Below are positions 24,253-32,858 of a DNA stretch of 64,000 nt, in pieces. The position numbers and the translations under genes are program-made. The notes below the pieces were generated by a model, which searched no databases, was not told where the DNA came from, and saw only the letters and a list, made by a program, of their open reading frames with translations. The stretch is taken from contig NZ_JAATJN010000001.1 in the NCBI RefSeq assembly GCF_011927955.1, positions 2,790,001 to 2,854,000 on the forward strand, read 5' to 3'. Source of the stretch: Brevibacterium marinum. Its GTDB lineage: Bacteria > Actinomycetota > Actinomycetes > Actinomycetales > Brevibacteriaceae. Each line of letters starts with the position of its first letter. Within the stretch, counting starts at the first letter, position 1.

Positions 24253-25010
24253 CAGGCCGGGGCCTGCAGGAAACGGTCGTAGCCTTCGTTCTCGAGGCGA
24301 TCGGCCAGTTCCGGACCGCCCTCTTCGGCGACCTTGCCCTTGATGATCACGTGGACGTGATCGGGCTTGACGTACTGAAGAATGCGGGTGTAGTGGGTGA
24401 TGAGCAGAATGCCGACGTCGGTCGACTCCCGCACCCGGTTGACTCCCTCGGACACGATACGCAGGGCGTCGACGTCGAGACCGGAGTCGGTCTCGTCGAG
24501 GACCGAGAACTTCGGTTTCAGCATCTCCATCTGCAGGATCTCGTGACGCTTCTTCTCACCACCGGAGAATCCTTCGTTGACGTTGCGGCTGGCGAACTCC
24601 GGGTCCACACGAAGGTTCTCCATCGCGTTCTTGAGATCCTTGGTCCAGTGACGCAGCTTCGGAGCCTCACCGTCGATCGCGGTCTTGGCCGAGCGCAGGA
24701 AGTTCGTCACGGTCACGCCGGGAACCTCGACGGGGTACTGCATGGCCAGGAACAGTCCGGCCTTGGCGCGCTCATCGACCGACATCGCCAGCACGTCCAC
24801 ACCGTCGAGTGTGACCGAGCCGGAAGTCACCTGGTACTTCGGGTGACCGGACAGGGAGTAGGCCAAGGTGGACTTGCCGGAGCCGTTGGGCCCCATGATG
24901 GCGTGAGTCTCGTTGGAGTTGATCTCCATGTTGATGCCGTTGAGGATCGGCTTGGGACCGGAGTCGGTGTTGACGCTGACGTGCAGGTCGGAGATTTTCA
25001 GAATGGACAT
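24252..25010 (-). CDS. sufC: SufC, ATPase of the SufBCD scaffold
   Basis: ABC-type ATPase that drives SufBCD, 252 residues. Walker A is GPNGSGKSTLAYSLSG near residue 38, and the signature region NEGFSGGEKKRHEILQM near residue 143 is the SufC form. Walker B is the altered VLDETDSGLDVDAL. The ATG at 25010 gives MSILKISDLHV, the usual SufC N-terminus. The frame is open further upstream without similarity. It lies 49 bases after the Rieske gene. Confidence 0.95.
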   Translation of the reverse strand: MSILKISDLHVSVNTDSGPKPILNGINMEINSNETHAIMGPNGSGKSTLAYSLSGHPKYQVTSGSVTLDGVDVLAMSVDERAKAGLFLAMQYPVEVPGVTVTNFLRSAKTAIDGEAPKLRHWTKDLKNAMENLRVDPEFASRNVNEGFSGGEKKRHEILQMEMLKPKFSVLDETDSGLDVDALRIVSEGVNRVRESTDVGILLITHYTRILQYVKPDHVHVIIKGKVAEEGGPELADRLENEGYDRFLQAPA

Positions 25011-25059
25011 GTCAATCCTTTTCAGTTCGGTAAGCGTGGTGATCAATCGAGCGTGTTGG

Positions 25060-25383
25060 TCAGTTGACCACTGTGCTCGGGTCAAGGAGGATGCGGCCGG
25101 CGATCTCTTTGCAGTCGTAGACCGCAACGGGTTCGAAGGCCGGGGGGCTCAGCGGCCGACCGGAAGTCAGGTCGAACTGGGAGCCGTGCAGCCAGCATTC
25201 GATGGCGCAACCTTCCACTTCGCCTTCGGCCAGGGACACCTCGCCGTGGGTGCAGACATCGTCGACGGCATGGATCGTGCCGTCGGAGTCGCGGGCGATG
25301 CAGATCTCGAAGTCGTCCACGTCGATCCGCATCGTCGCGCCCGCGGCCACCTCGTCGGCGGCCGCAACGTCGATCATGGTCAC
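25060..25383 (-). CDS. Rieske-type ferredoxin in the suf operon
   Basis: Small [2Fe-2S] Rieske protein of 107 residues from the GTG at 25383, or 105 from the ATG at 25377. The cluster ligands are CTH (near residue 45) and CWLH (near residue 65), the classical C-x-H and C-x2-H pair. Homologs are often named the ferredoxin subunit of phenylpropionate dioxygenase, but no dioxygenase is present. A gene of this type between sufD and sufC is common in actinobacteria, so it probably donates electrons during cluster assembly. The start overlaps the sufD stop. Confidence 0.88.
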   Translation of the reverse strand: MTMIDVAAADEVAAGATMRIDVDDFEICIARDSDGTIHAVDDVCTHGEVSLAEGEVEGCAIECWLHGSQFDLTSGRPLSPPAFEPVAVYDCKEIAGRILLDPSTVVN

Positions 25384-26555
25384 AGAACGCTCCGGGAGAG
25401 TTCGTCCTCGATTCGTTCGTTGAGGACTTCCTCGATCTCAGGCACCTTGATCTTCTGGATCACTTCGGTGAAGAATCCGCGGACCACGAGCTGACGGGCG
25501 ACGTCCTCCGGGATGCCGCGGCTCATCAGGTAGAAGAGATGCTCCTCGTCGAAGCGTCCCGTCGACGACGCGTGTCCGGCGCCGGCGATGTCGCCGGTTT
25601 CGATCTCGAGGTTCGGCACCGAGTCCGCACGCGCCCCGTCCGTGAGGATGAGGTTGCGGTTGAGCTCATAGGTGTCGATGTCGAGGGCCTCTGGACGGAT
25701 GAGCACATCGCCGATCCACACGCTGCGTGCGTCCTTGCCCTGAAGCGCACCCTTGTAGTGGACGTTCGACTTCGCCTTCGGCGTGTTGTGATCGATATAG
25801 GTGCGGTGTTCGAAGTGCTGACCGGCATCGGCGAAGTAGAGTCCGAGCAGTTCGGCCTCTCCCCCGGCTGCCGAGTAGCGCACGTTCGTGTTCAGTCGCA
25901 CGATGTCTCCACCGAGGCTGATGTTGATGTGCTTGAACTTCGCATCCTTGCCCACGATCGCATCGTGCTGGCCCACATGCTGCGATTCCTCGTCCCAGAG
26001 CTGCAGGGACACGAAGGTGACGTCGGCGCCGTCTCCGATCACGAGGGAGACGAGCTCGGAGTACCGGGCGAGTCCTTCGTGCTCGACGACGATGGTCGCC
26101 TTGGCGTTCGCGCCGACGGAGACGACGACGTGCCCATGGGCGATGTCGCTGCCGTTGCCATCGGCATGGATGATGGCGGCACCGTCGAGTTCGGTGTTCG
26201 CGGCAACCGAGTAGTGGGTCACCGCCGAGGCGCGGCTGGCTGCCACTGCAGCCGGCCGATCCTCGGGTTCGAGGATTCCCAGCTCCTGAGCGGCCCCGAG
26301 CGAGATCTCCTCGACCGAGATGCCCTCAGGCAGGTCGCCCGTCGTGCTCAGCTTCGCCTCGGAGGCGGCGTCGGTGAAGAAGTCACCGAGCTTGCGCACC
26401 GGCGAAAAGCGCCATTCCTCCTCGCGTCCGGTCGGGACGGGGAAGGCGGAGACGTCGAAGCTGCGTGTGCGTGTGTCACGCTTCGAATCGGGGACCTGCA
26501 CGTCGGCGCCGTGAGAGTGCTCATCGAGGCCCAATGGATTGGTGGTATCAGTCAC
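25380..26555 (-). CDS. sufD: SufD, SufBCD scaffold subunit
   Basis: Beta-helix scaffold protein of 391 residues. The N-terminal helical region includes FPVPTGREEEWRFSPVRKLG, and the C-terminal part has [20 protein letters not shown] and VRGFFTEVIQKIKVPEIEE, the SufB/SufD family signature. It pairs with SufB to hold the nascent cluster with SufC as ATPase. It lies 35 bases after sufB. Confidence 0.93.
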   Translation of the reverse strand: MTDTTNPLGLDEHSHGADVQVPDSKRDTRTRSFDVSAFPVPTGREEEWRFSPVRKLGDFFTDAASEAKLSTTGDLPEGISVEEISLGAAQELGILEPEDRPAAVAASRASAVTHYSVAANTELDGAAIIHADGNGSDIAHGHVVVSVGANAKATIVVEHEGLARYSELVSLVIGDGADVTFVSLQLWDEESQHVGQHDAIVGKDAKFKHINISLGGDIVRLNTNVRYSAAGGEAELLGLYFADAGQHFEHRTYIDHNTPKAKSNVHYKGALQGKDARSVWIGDVLIRPEALDIDTYELNRNLILTDGARADSVPNLEIETGDIAGAGHASSTGRFDEEHLFYLMSRGIPEDVARQLVVRGFFTEVIQKIKVPEIEEVLNERIEDELSRSVL

Positions 26556-26590
26556 TTGAAACTCCTTGTTGCGGTCGGTGGCAGGCCTGG

Positions 26591-28021
26591 TCAGCCCACT
26601 GCACCTTCCATCTGCAGTTCGATGAGGCGGTTGAGCTCGAGGGCGTATTCCATCGGCAGTTCGCGAGCGATCGGCTCGACGAATCCGCGGACGATCATCG
26701 CCATCGCCTCGGTCTCCTCCATGCCGCGGCTCATGAGGTAGAAGAGCTGATCCTCACTCACCTTCGACACTGTGGCCTCGTGACCGAGAGTCACATCGTC
26801 CTCACGGATATCGATGTAGGGGTAGGTGTCCGAACGTGAGACGTTGTCGACCAGGAGCGCGTCGCAGAGAACGTTGTTCGACGAACCCTCGGCGCCCGGG
26901 TGGACATGGATGAGTCCGCGGTAGCCTGCGCGGCCGCCGCCTCGGGCCACGGACTTCGACACGATCGAAGAGTGTGTGTGCGGAGCGGCGTGGACCATCT
27001 TCGCACCGGTGTCCTGGTGCTGTCCCTCACCGGCGAAGGCCACGGACAGGGTCTCGCCCCTGGCGTGTTCGCCGGTCAGCCAGATGGCCGGGTACTTCAT
27101 GGTGACCTTCGAGCCGATGTTGCCGTCGACCCATTCCATCGAAGCGCCCTCTTCGGCGATCGCACGCTTGGTGACCAGGTTGTAGACGTTGTTCGACCAG
27201 TTCTGGATGGTCGTGTAGCGGACCTCCGCATCCTTCTTGGCCACGATCTCGACGACTGCGGAGTGCAGCGAGTCGGTCGTGTAGATCGGTGCAGTGCAAC
27301 CCTCGACGTAATGCACCGACGAGCCCTCGTCGGCGATGATGAGGGTGCGTTCGAACTGGCCCATGTTCTCCGTGTTGATCCGGAAGTAGGCCTGCAGAGG
27401 GATCTCGACGTGGACGCCCTTGGGGACGTAGACGAATGACCCGCCGGACCAGACCGCGGTGTTGAGCGCCGAGAACTTGTTGTCACCGGCAGGGATGATC
27501 GAACCGAAGTACTCTTCGAAGATCTCCGGGTGCTCGCGCAGACCGGTGTCGGTGTCCATGAAGATGACACCCTGAGCCTCGAGCTCCTCATTGATCTGGT
27601 GGTAGACGACCTCGGACTCGTACTGAGCCGCGACACCGGCGACGAGGCGCTGCTTCTCCGCTTCGGGGATGCCGAGCTTGTCGTAGGTCTTGCGGATGTC
27701 CTCGGGCAGATCCTCCCAGGACGTTGCCTGGCCCTCTGTCGAACGGACGAAGTATTTGATGTCCTCGAATTGGATTCCCGTGAGATCGGCACCCCAGCTG
27801 GGCATCGGCTTCTTGTCGAACAGCTTGAGCGCCTTGAGGCGGCGCTGCAGCATCCAGTCCGGTTCGTCCTTCAGCCTCGAGATGTTGCGGACGACGTCCT
27901 CCGAGAGCCCGCGTTCCGCGAACTCGCCCGCGTCGTTTTCGTCGTGCCAACCGAATGCGTACTGTCCGAGGTCTTTGAGCTCGGGATTCGCATCGATGAT
28001 CCGATTGCCTGTGTCAGTCAT
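26591..28021 (-). CDS. sufB: SufB, SufBCD scaffold subunit
   Basis: Main scaffold of the Suf system, 476 residues, the usual length. Conserved stretches include [39 protein letters not shown] and [20 protein letters not shown], whose cysteine is the candidate cluster ligand. The C-terminal [20 protein letters not shown] and [16 protein letters not shown] follow. No intein is present, unlike SufB of some mycobacteria. The ATG overlaps the sufR stop (ATGA). Confidence 0.95.
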   Translation of the reverse strand: MTDTGNRIIDANPELKDLGQYAFGWHDENDAGEFAERGLSEDVVRNISRLKDEPDWMLQRRLKALKLFDKKPMPSWGADLTGIQFEDIKYFVRSTEGQATSWEDLPEDIRKTYDKLGIPEAEKQRLVAGVAAQYESEVVYHQINEELEAQGVIFMDTDTGLREHPEIFEEYFGSIIPAGDNKFSALNTAVWSGGSFVYVPKGVHVEIPLQAYFRINTENMGQFERTLIIADEGSSVHYVEGCTAPIYTTDSLHSAVVEIVAKKDAEVRYTTIQNWSNNVYNLVTKRAIAEEGASMEWVDGNIGSKVTMKYPAIWLTGEHARGETLSVAFAGEGQHQDTGAKMVHAAPHTHSSIVSKSVARGGGRAGYRGLIHVHPGAEGSSNNVLCDALLVDNVSRSDTYPYIDIREDDVTLGHEATVSKVSEDQLFYLMSRGMEETEAMAMIVRGFVEPIARELPMEYALELNRLIELQMEGAVG

Positions 28022-28737
28022 CGTGAACCTCCTTGAGGTCGATCATTGCTGTGGATGAGTGGTCTGGTGAGTTCCGAGGTCGGAATGTGGGTGGTGCAGA
28101 CGTGGTCGCCGTGCGCCAGAGACGAAAGCCTGCGGACATCGACGCCGAGGTAGTCCGAGAACATTGCAAGTTCTGCTTCGCAGATCTCGGGGAACTCGGA
28201 TGCCACCGCCTGGATCGGACAGTGGCCCTGGCACAGCTGCATCGCTTCGAGGGGAGTGCCGGCTGCCACCGGGGTCGCCGAGGCGGCGTAGCCCTCCCTC
28301 GTCAGCGCTGCGGCCAGCCCGCGGGAACGGGAAGCCACGGTGGTGCCTCCCCGTCTGTCCAGCTCCCCGCCGAGGCGGTCGCGCAGTTTCGCGATCAGGT
28401 CCTCGGTGAAGTCCTCGACGGCGTCGGCCCCGACGCGGTCCTGCATGAACCGGAGGATGTTGACCGCCAGTTCGTCGTAGGAGTGGCTGACGGAGCCGTG
28501 GCCCTCTGAGGTGACCACATAGTGCCTGGCCGGTCGACCGCGACCTGCCTGTTTGCCGGCGAGCTCGCGAACCTCGATGAGCCCCTCGCTCTCCAGCGCA
28601 TCCATATGGCGACGGATCGCCGCAGGAGTCAGGTCGAGCAACCTGGCAAGCTCGGAGGCAGTGATCGGCCCTTCATCGAGCACCGATCTGAACACCTTCT
28701 GCCGTGTCCGACGGTCTTCTGTGTCGTTCGCTGCCAT
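28018..28737 (-). CDS. sufR: SufR, iron-sulfur sensing repressor of the suf operon
   Basis: Transcriptional regulator of 239 residues. The N-terminal winged helix-turn-helix reads [20 protein letters not shown] near residue 26. The wing region [11 protein letters not shown] follows. The C-terminal cluster site includes [23 protein letters not shown] and HVCTTHIP, the SufR pattern of cysteines and histidine for a [4Fe-4S] cluster. It has a strong ribosome binding site (AAGGAGGTGG). First gene of the operon, so it should repress itself and suf when clusters are plentiful. Confidence 0.92.
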   Translation of the reverse strand: MAANDTEDRRTRQKVFRSVLDEGPITASELARLLDLTPAAIRRHMDALESEGLIEVRELAGKQAGRGRPARHYVVTSEGHGSVSHSYDELAVNILRFMQDRVGADAVEDFTEDLIAKLRDRLGGELDRRGGTTVASRSRGLAAALTREGYAASATPVAAGTPLEAMQLCQGHCPIQAVASEFPEICEAELAMFSDYLGVDVRRLSSLAHGDHVCTTHIPTSELTRPLIHSNDRPQGGSR

Positions 28738-28758
28738 TCTCCACCTCCTTGACTAACA

Positions 28759-28772
28759 CAACACTATTGTTG
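28759..28772. promoter_or_regulatory. Candidate SufR operator
   Basis: Inverted repeat CAACA-CTAT-TGTTG, 22 bases upstream of the sufR start codon. The included ACACT-N5-TGCGT (28761-28775) resembles the ACACT-N5-TGTGA site reported for mycobacterial SufR, from memory. Placement suits autorepression. Confidence 0.55.
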
Positions 28773-28792
28773 CGTAATTTGTTTCGTAAAAC

Positions 28793-28808
28793 TAGGTGAG
28801 CCTAAGTA
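28793..28808. promoter_or_regulatory. Candidate DtxR/IdeR iron box
   Basis: TAGGTGAGCCTAAGTA matches the left two-thirds of the 19-bp DtxR/IdeR consensus (TTAGGTTAGSCTAACCTAA) well; the right end is poor. It lies between sufR and the divergent ABC transporter genes, just where the -35 of the latter would be. Confidence 0.5.
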
Positions 28809-28828
28809 CAGGAGCATTCGACGCGTCG

Positions 28829-28834
28829 TAGAAT
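28829..28834 (+). promoter_or_regulatory. -10 hexamer TAGAAT, leaderless promoter of the ABC exporter
   Basis: TAGAAT ends 6 nt before the GTG at 28841. The iron-box-like sequence lies 20 bases upstream. Confidence 0.5.
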
Positions 28835-28840
28835 GGACTG

Positions 28841-29767
28841 GTGTCAGAATCGGCCCTCACCATCCGTGGTCTTCACTACTCGTACGGCGCGCACCACGTC
28901 GTCGACGGAATCGACCTCGAAGCCGCCACCGGATTCATCCTCGGTGTGCTCGGGCCCAATGGTGCCGGCAAGTCGACGACGATCTCACTGGCGGTGGGCA
29001 CCAGAGCCCCCGATGCCGGCACGGTCGAGATCTTCGGCTTCGACCCCCACCGCGAGCATGAGCGCACAGCGCTGCTCGCCGGTGTCATGCTCCAGGACGG
29101 GGGGCTGCCGATGAGCGCGAAGCCGCTGCAGGTGCTGCGGCACCTCGCCTCCCTCTATCCCGACCCCCTCCCCGCCGACGAACTCGCCGGGCCGCTGGGC
29201 ATACACGAATTCTCCTCGCGCACGATCCGCCGCCTCTCCGGTGGGCAGAAGCAGCGCGTGGCTCTGGCCGCCGCGCTCATCGGCAGACCTCGGCTGGTCT
29301 TCCTCGATGAGCCCTGTGCCGGTCTCGACCCCCAGGCCAGGGCCGTCGTCCACGACTACATCCGCGAGCTGGCCGCCGCCTCGGTGGCAGTGGTCCTGAC
29401 GACCCATGACCTCACCGAGGCAGAGGAGCTCGCCGATGAGGTCGTCGTCATCGATCGCGGCCGCATCATCGCCCAGGGAGCGCCCGAGGACCTGCGCAAC
29501 GCCTCCCCCGCCGGTCGCCGACTCGTCATCGCCACCGACCGGGACCTCGACGCCGCACCTCGCGAACTCATCGAGACCATGAACACGATCGCCCCCACCT
29601 CGGCGATGGGATCGGCCCTCGTCGTCGACGGCGACCTCGACAGTGCAGCGATCGCGGGCCTGTGCACGGTCGTCGCCGAGGCGGGCCTGGCGATCACGGA
29701 CATCGACATGCACTCGCAGTCGCTGGCCGACGTGTTCTTCGAGCTCACAGGCAGGCCGCTGCGATGA
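28841..29767 (+). CDS. ABC-2 type exporter, ATP-binding subunit
   Basis: ATPase of 308 residues from a GTG start. Walker A is GPNGAGKSTTISLAVG near residue 38, the signature RRLSGGQKQRVALAAAL near residue 130, Walker B LVFLDEPCAGLDPQ, and the switch His in LTTHDLTEAEEL. The C-terminal 80 residues after the ABC core are typical of DrrA/ABC-2 exporters. The stop overlaps the permease start (ATGA). Transporter pairs of this kind commonly precede ctaA in actinobacteria; the substrate is unknown. Confidence 0.88.
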   Translation: MSESALTIRGLHYSYGAHHVVDGIDLEAATGFILGVLGPNGAGKSTTISLAVGTRAPDAGTVEIFGFDPHREHERTALLAGVMLQDGGLPMSAKPLQVLRHLASLYPDPLPADELAGPLGIHEFSSRTIRRLSGGQKQRVALAAALIGRPRLVFLDEPCAGLDPQARAVVHDYIRELAAASVAVVLTTHDLTEAEELADEVVVIDRGRIIAQGAPEDLRNASPAGRRLVIATDRDLDAAPRELIETMNTIAPTSAMGSALVVDGDLDSAAIAGLCTVVAEAGLAITDIDMHSQSLADVFFELTGRPLR

Positions 29768-30513
29768 GCACGACGCCGCCGATGAGAGCGAAACGCCTCA
29801 TGGCGCAGACGAGGTTCGAGACCGTCTCGGTTCTGCGCAACGGTGAGCAGCTGCTGCTCTCCCTCATCCTGCCGCTGGGCATGCTCGTGTTCCTCGCGAA
29901 GACTCCCCTGCTCGGCGCTCTCAGGGTCGTTGCCGACGGGAGGGATCCGCTCACCGTGGCGCTGCCCGGTGCGCTGAGCCTGTGCCTGGCCTCGACGGCT
30001 TTCACGGGCCAGGCGATCGCCACCGCCTTCGACCGCCGCTACGGGGTGCTGCGCCAGCTGGCGACGACGCCGCTGGGCACCAATGGCCTCATCTTCGGCA
30101 AACTCGGCGCGGTCGTCGCGGTCGTCATCATCCAGTTCCTGCTCGCCTTCGCCATCGCCCTCGGACTCGGCTTCGAGGGCCCGGTCGACGTTCTTTCGCT
30201 GCTGGTGACCACATTGCTTGGCACCGCTGCGCTCCTGTCCCTAGGCTTGCTCATGGCGGGGACCGTGCGCGCGGAGGCCACGCTGGCCGGTGCCAATCTG
30301 ATCTGGGTGGTCATGGCCGGTGTCGGCGGGCTCGTCCTCGCCCACCCGGGTGAGTGGGGCACCGTAGTCGGGTATCTGCCCTCCGGTGCCCTCGGCGATG
30401 CCATGCGCGCGGCCGTCGGCGGTGCCGGCTTCGACGTCAAAGCTCTGATCGTGCTCCTCGTGTGGGGGCTGCTGGGAACGCTTGCGGCACGCAGGTGGTT
30501 CCGATTCGAATGA
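29764..30513 (+). CDS. ABC-2 type exporter, permease subunit
   Basis: Membrane protein of 249 residues with about six hydrophobic helices, starting MSTTPPMRAKRLMAQTRFET before the first helix (LLLSLILPLGMLVFLA). The loop QAIATAFDRRYGVLRQLATT with an arginine-rich cytoplasmic segment is characteristic of ABC-2 permeases. It is translationally coupled to the ATPase. It ends 8 bases before ctaA, so the three genes probably share a transcript. A role in heme or respiratory-factor export is a guess from context only. Confidence 0.88.
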   Translation: MSTTPPMRAKRLMAQTRFETVSVLRNGEQLLLSLILPLGMLVFLAKTPLLGALRVVADGRDPLTVALPGALSLCLASTAFTGQAIATAFDRRYGVLRQLATTPLGTNGLIFGKLGAVVAVVIIQFLLAFAIALGLGFEGPVDVLSLLVTTLLGTAALLSLGLLMAGTVRAEATLAGANLIWVVMAGVGGLVLAHPGEWGTVVGYLPSGALGDAMRAAVGGAGFDVKALIVLLVWGLLGTLAARRWFRFE

Positions 30514-30521
30514 GGAGAGAA

Positions 30522-31421
30522 ATGGTCACAACCAAGATCCGTGTCGCCGCCTGGATCATGCTCATCGCACAGGCCGGCATCATTCTGAGCGGCGCCATCG
30601 TCCGTCTCACCGGCTCCGGGCTCGGCTGCACCGACTGGCCCAAATGCACCCCCGATTCGTTGGTGACGACGCCGGAGATGGGCATCCACGGCCTCATCGA
30701 GTTCGGCAACCGCACATTGGCGGTGCTGCTGGCCCTGCTCGGCGTCGTCATCTTCCTCATGCTGTGGAAGGACCGCAAGCGGCGTCCCGATCTGTTCTGG
30801 CTCAACCTCGGACTCCTCGCCATCGTCCCGGTCCAGGCCATCGTCGGCGGGATCACCGTGTGGACGAAACTCAACCCCTGGGTCGTGGCCGGGCATTTCG
30901 TGCCCTCGGCCATCGCCGTCGGCGTCGCCGCCTACTTCGTCCGGCGCACCTACGACACGGGAGTGCGCACGGGGCGGAAGGCACCGGCCCCCCTGCCGGC
31001 CCTGGCGTGGACCATCCTCGGTCTGACCGCGATCGTCGTGATCCTGGGAGTGCTGACGACAGGTGCGGGCCCACACTCGGGGTCGACGATGTCGACGCGC
31101 AACGGCCTGGACACCCTGTGGATCGCCCGGGCGCACGCCTTCCCGGTATGGCTCCTGGTCATCGCAACCGTCGTCTCCCTCGTCCTCGCCCATAAGAAGC
31201 ACAGCGCCATGGTCCGGCCCCTCGTCGTGCTGCTCATCATCGAACTCGCACAGGGCGTCATCGGCTACATCCAGTACTTCACCGGTGTGCCGATCGTACT
31301 TGTGGCCCTCCATATGATCGGGATCTCGGCCACGGTCGCGGCAAGCGTTGCCGTCGTCGACAGCGCATACCGGAGGACCACTCATGACAGCACCGATCAC
31401 GCCGTGCCTGCGATTCGCTGA
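30522..31421 (+). CDS. ctaA: Heme A synthase CtaA (COX15)
   Basis: Membrane oxygenase that converts heme O to heme A for aa3-type cytochrome oxidase. It has 299 residues from the ATG at 30522, with GAGGAGAGAA upstream. About eight membrane helices are predicted. The extracytoplasmic loop GSGLGCTDWPKCTPDS after helix 1 holds the conserved cysteine pair, and IHGLIEFGNRTLA carries a heme-ligand His and the conserved Glu. It pairs functionally with ctaB on the opposite strand. The 3' end overlaps a short gene remnant. Confidence 0.93.
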   Translation: MVTTKIRVAAWIMLIAQAGIILSGAIVRLTGSGLGCTDWPKCTPDSLVTTPEMGIHGLIEFGNRTLAVLLALLGVVIFLMLWKDRKRRPDLFWLNLGLLAIVPVQAIVGGITVWTKLNPWVVAGHFVPSAIAVGVAAYFVRRTYDTGVRTGRKAPAPLPALAWTILGLTAIVVILGVLTTGAGPHSGSTMSTRNGLDTLWIARAHAFPVWLLVIATVVSLVLAHKKHSAMVRPLVVLLIIELAQGVIGYIQYFTGVPIVLVALHMIGISATVAASVAVVDSAYRRTTHDSTDHAVPAIR

Positions 31422-31446
31422 CCACGCCGAGGAGGCCGTGGAGTTA
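31384..31446 (+). pseudogene. Remnant of a VOC/PhnB-like protein (N-terminus only)
   Basis: The ATG at 31384 opens a frame reading MTAPITPCLRFADHAEEAVEL. This resembles the start of PhnB/3-demethylubiquinone-methyltransferase-like VOC proteins (ITPCLWF..AEEAV.F). After about 21 codons the similarity stops abruptly and the frame ends at 31584. It begins inside the end of ctaA. The rest of the gene appears deleted. Confidence 0.5.
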
Positions 31447-31498
31447 CGCTGGTCATCGCTGGCGGCCGTGTCGGACAGCGCACAGTGCGGCTGTCAAC

Positions 31499-31579
31499 GA
31501 CGTGTACGGGATCGGCCGGCAGATCGTGCGGGCCCACCTCGGCGAACTGACGAGCAGAGGCGCTCGGGTCAGGACCTGA
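31499..31579 (+). pseudogene. Possible C-terminal fragment of a second gene
   Basis: The frame reading DVYGIGRQIVRAHLGELTSR and ending in a stop at 31577-31579 looks like the helical C-terminus of a protein, perhaps a metallo-beta-lactamase-fold hydrolase. It has no start codon of its own. It lies just after the VOC remnant in a different frame. The remaining bases to 31696 show no gene. Confidence 0.3.
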
Positions 31580-31696
31580 GGTAGAAGATCGTCATCGACG
31601 AGCTCGGTTTGAGGCCAGCCCACTCAGGGTCTGCCGGAATCAGTGCCAGCCGGGGTCAGCCCCTGGCGGGCGCGGCGCATGCCAGGGGGCAGGGTG

Positions 31697-32674
31697 TCAC
31701 CAGAAGCCGGGGAGGACGAACGGGTCGATCGCCACCGCGAGGAACAGCAGCGACAGGTAGGTGATCGAGCCGTGGAAGACCTTCATCGCCCGCAGCGAGG
31801 TGCCGTTCCTGCCCTTCTTCGCACGAGAGACGAGGGAATAGCACGACCACAGGAACCACACACCGGCGAGGACTGCCACGCCCGTGTAGACGGGGCCCAT
31901 CGGGGCCAGCGGGATCAGGGCCAGTGAGCAGAGCACCATCGCCCAGGTGTAGGCGATCATCTGGCGGCCGACGTTCGTCGGCGGCACTTTCGAGGGCAGC
32001 ATCGGAACGTCTGCGGCGTCGTAGTCGGCCTTGTACTTGATCGCCAGCGGCCAGTAGTGCGGCGGCGTCCAGAAGAAGACGACGAGGAAGAGCAGGAGCG
32101 CTTCCCAGGACAGGCCACCGGTCACGGCCGACCAGCCGATGAGCACGGGCATACAGCCGGCGGCGCCGCCCCAGACGATGTTCTGAGACGTGCGACGTTT
32201 GAGGATCAGGGTGTAGAAGACCGCGTAGAGCAGGATGGCGCAGGCGGTCAGGCCCGCGGTCACCCAGTTGGTGGTTCCGCCGAGCCAGAAGATCGAGCCC
32301 AGCCCGAGGACGAAGGCGAAGATGAGTGCGGCGCGCGGTGTGATCTCGCCGGTGACGAGCGGGCGGTGCTTGGTCCGCTCCATCTTCGCGTCGATGTCAC
32401 GGTCGACATAGCAGTTGAACACCGATGCCGAGGCGGCGGCCGCGGCGCCGCCGATGAGAGTGTTGATGACCAGCCAGATGTTCGGCATGCCCTGCGCGGC
32501 GAGGAACATCACCGGGGCGGTGGTCACCAACAGGAGTTCGATCACCCGGGGCTTGGTCAGTGCGATGTAGGCACCGATGATCGAGCGAGGACGTTTTGCG
32601 AGCCCCTCCTCGTCGATTGATCTCTGCAGAGGACGTTCACTCTGCGTGCCCTGGTTCTGACGAAGTTCACTCAC
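31697..32674 (-). CDS. ctaB: Protoheme IX farnesyltransferase CtaB (heme O synthase)
   Basis: UbiA-family membrane prenyltransferase that makes heme O from heme B. It has 325 residues from the GTG at 32674. The first Asp-rich motif is VFNCYVDRDIDAKMERTKHR near residue 105, and the second is in KYKADYDAADVPMLPS near residue 235. About nine membrane helices are predicted. It is divergent from tkt across a 184-base gap and convergent with ctaA. Together with ctaA and SURF1 it indicates aa3-type oxidase. Confidence 0.93.
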   Translation of the reverse strand: MSELRQNQGTQSERPLQRSIDEEGLAKRPRSIIGAYIALTKPRVIELLLVTTAPVMFLAAQGMPNIWLVINTLIGGAAAAASASVFNCYVDRDIDAKMERTKHRPLVTGEITPRAALIFAFVLGLGSIFWLGGTTNWVTAGLTACAILLYAVFYTLILKRRTSQNIVWGGAAGCMPVLIGWSAVTGGLSWEALLLFLVVFFWTPPHYWPLAIKYKADYDAADVPMLPSKVPPTNVGRQMIAYTWAMVLCSLALIPLAPMGPVYTGVAVLAGVWFLWSCYSLVSRAKKGRNGTSLRAMKVFHGSITYLSLLFLAVAIDPFVLPGFW

Positions 32675-32809
32675 GTGACCGATTCTACCCGCTGTCGAAT
32701 ATTTTGCCAGTCCGATGATGCTGCGTTTCGGTGCTGTTCGGATCCTCACAAACTCTGCGCACCGGCACGGTGGGGACGGTCGGCCCCTGGCGTTCGGGGT
32801 CCGGCGCGG

Positions 32810-32815
32810 TAGAGT
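32810..32815 (+). promoter_or_regulatory. -10 hexamer TAGAGT upstream of tkt
   Basis: TAGAGT would start transcription near 32822. That gives a leader of about 37 nt with AAGGA at 32842-32846, 12 nt before the tkt ATG. It argues against the upstream in-frame GTG at 32820 as the start. Confidence 0.45.
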
Positions 32816-32858
32816 TTGAGTGCACGCTTCTCAGCCGAACGAAGGATCGCTCGAAGAC

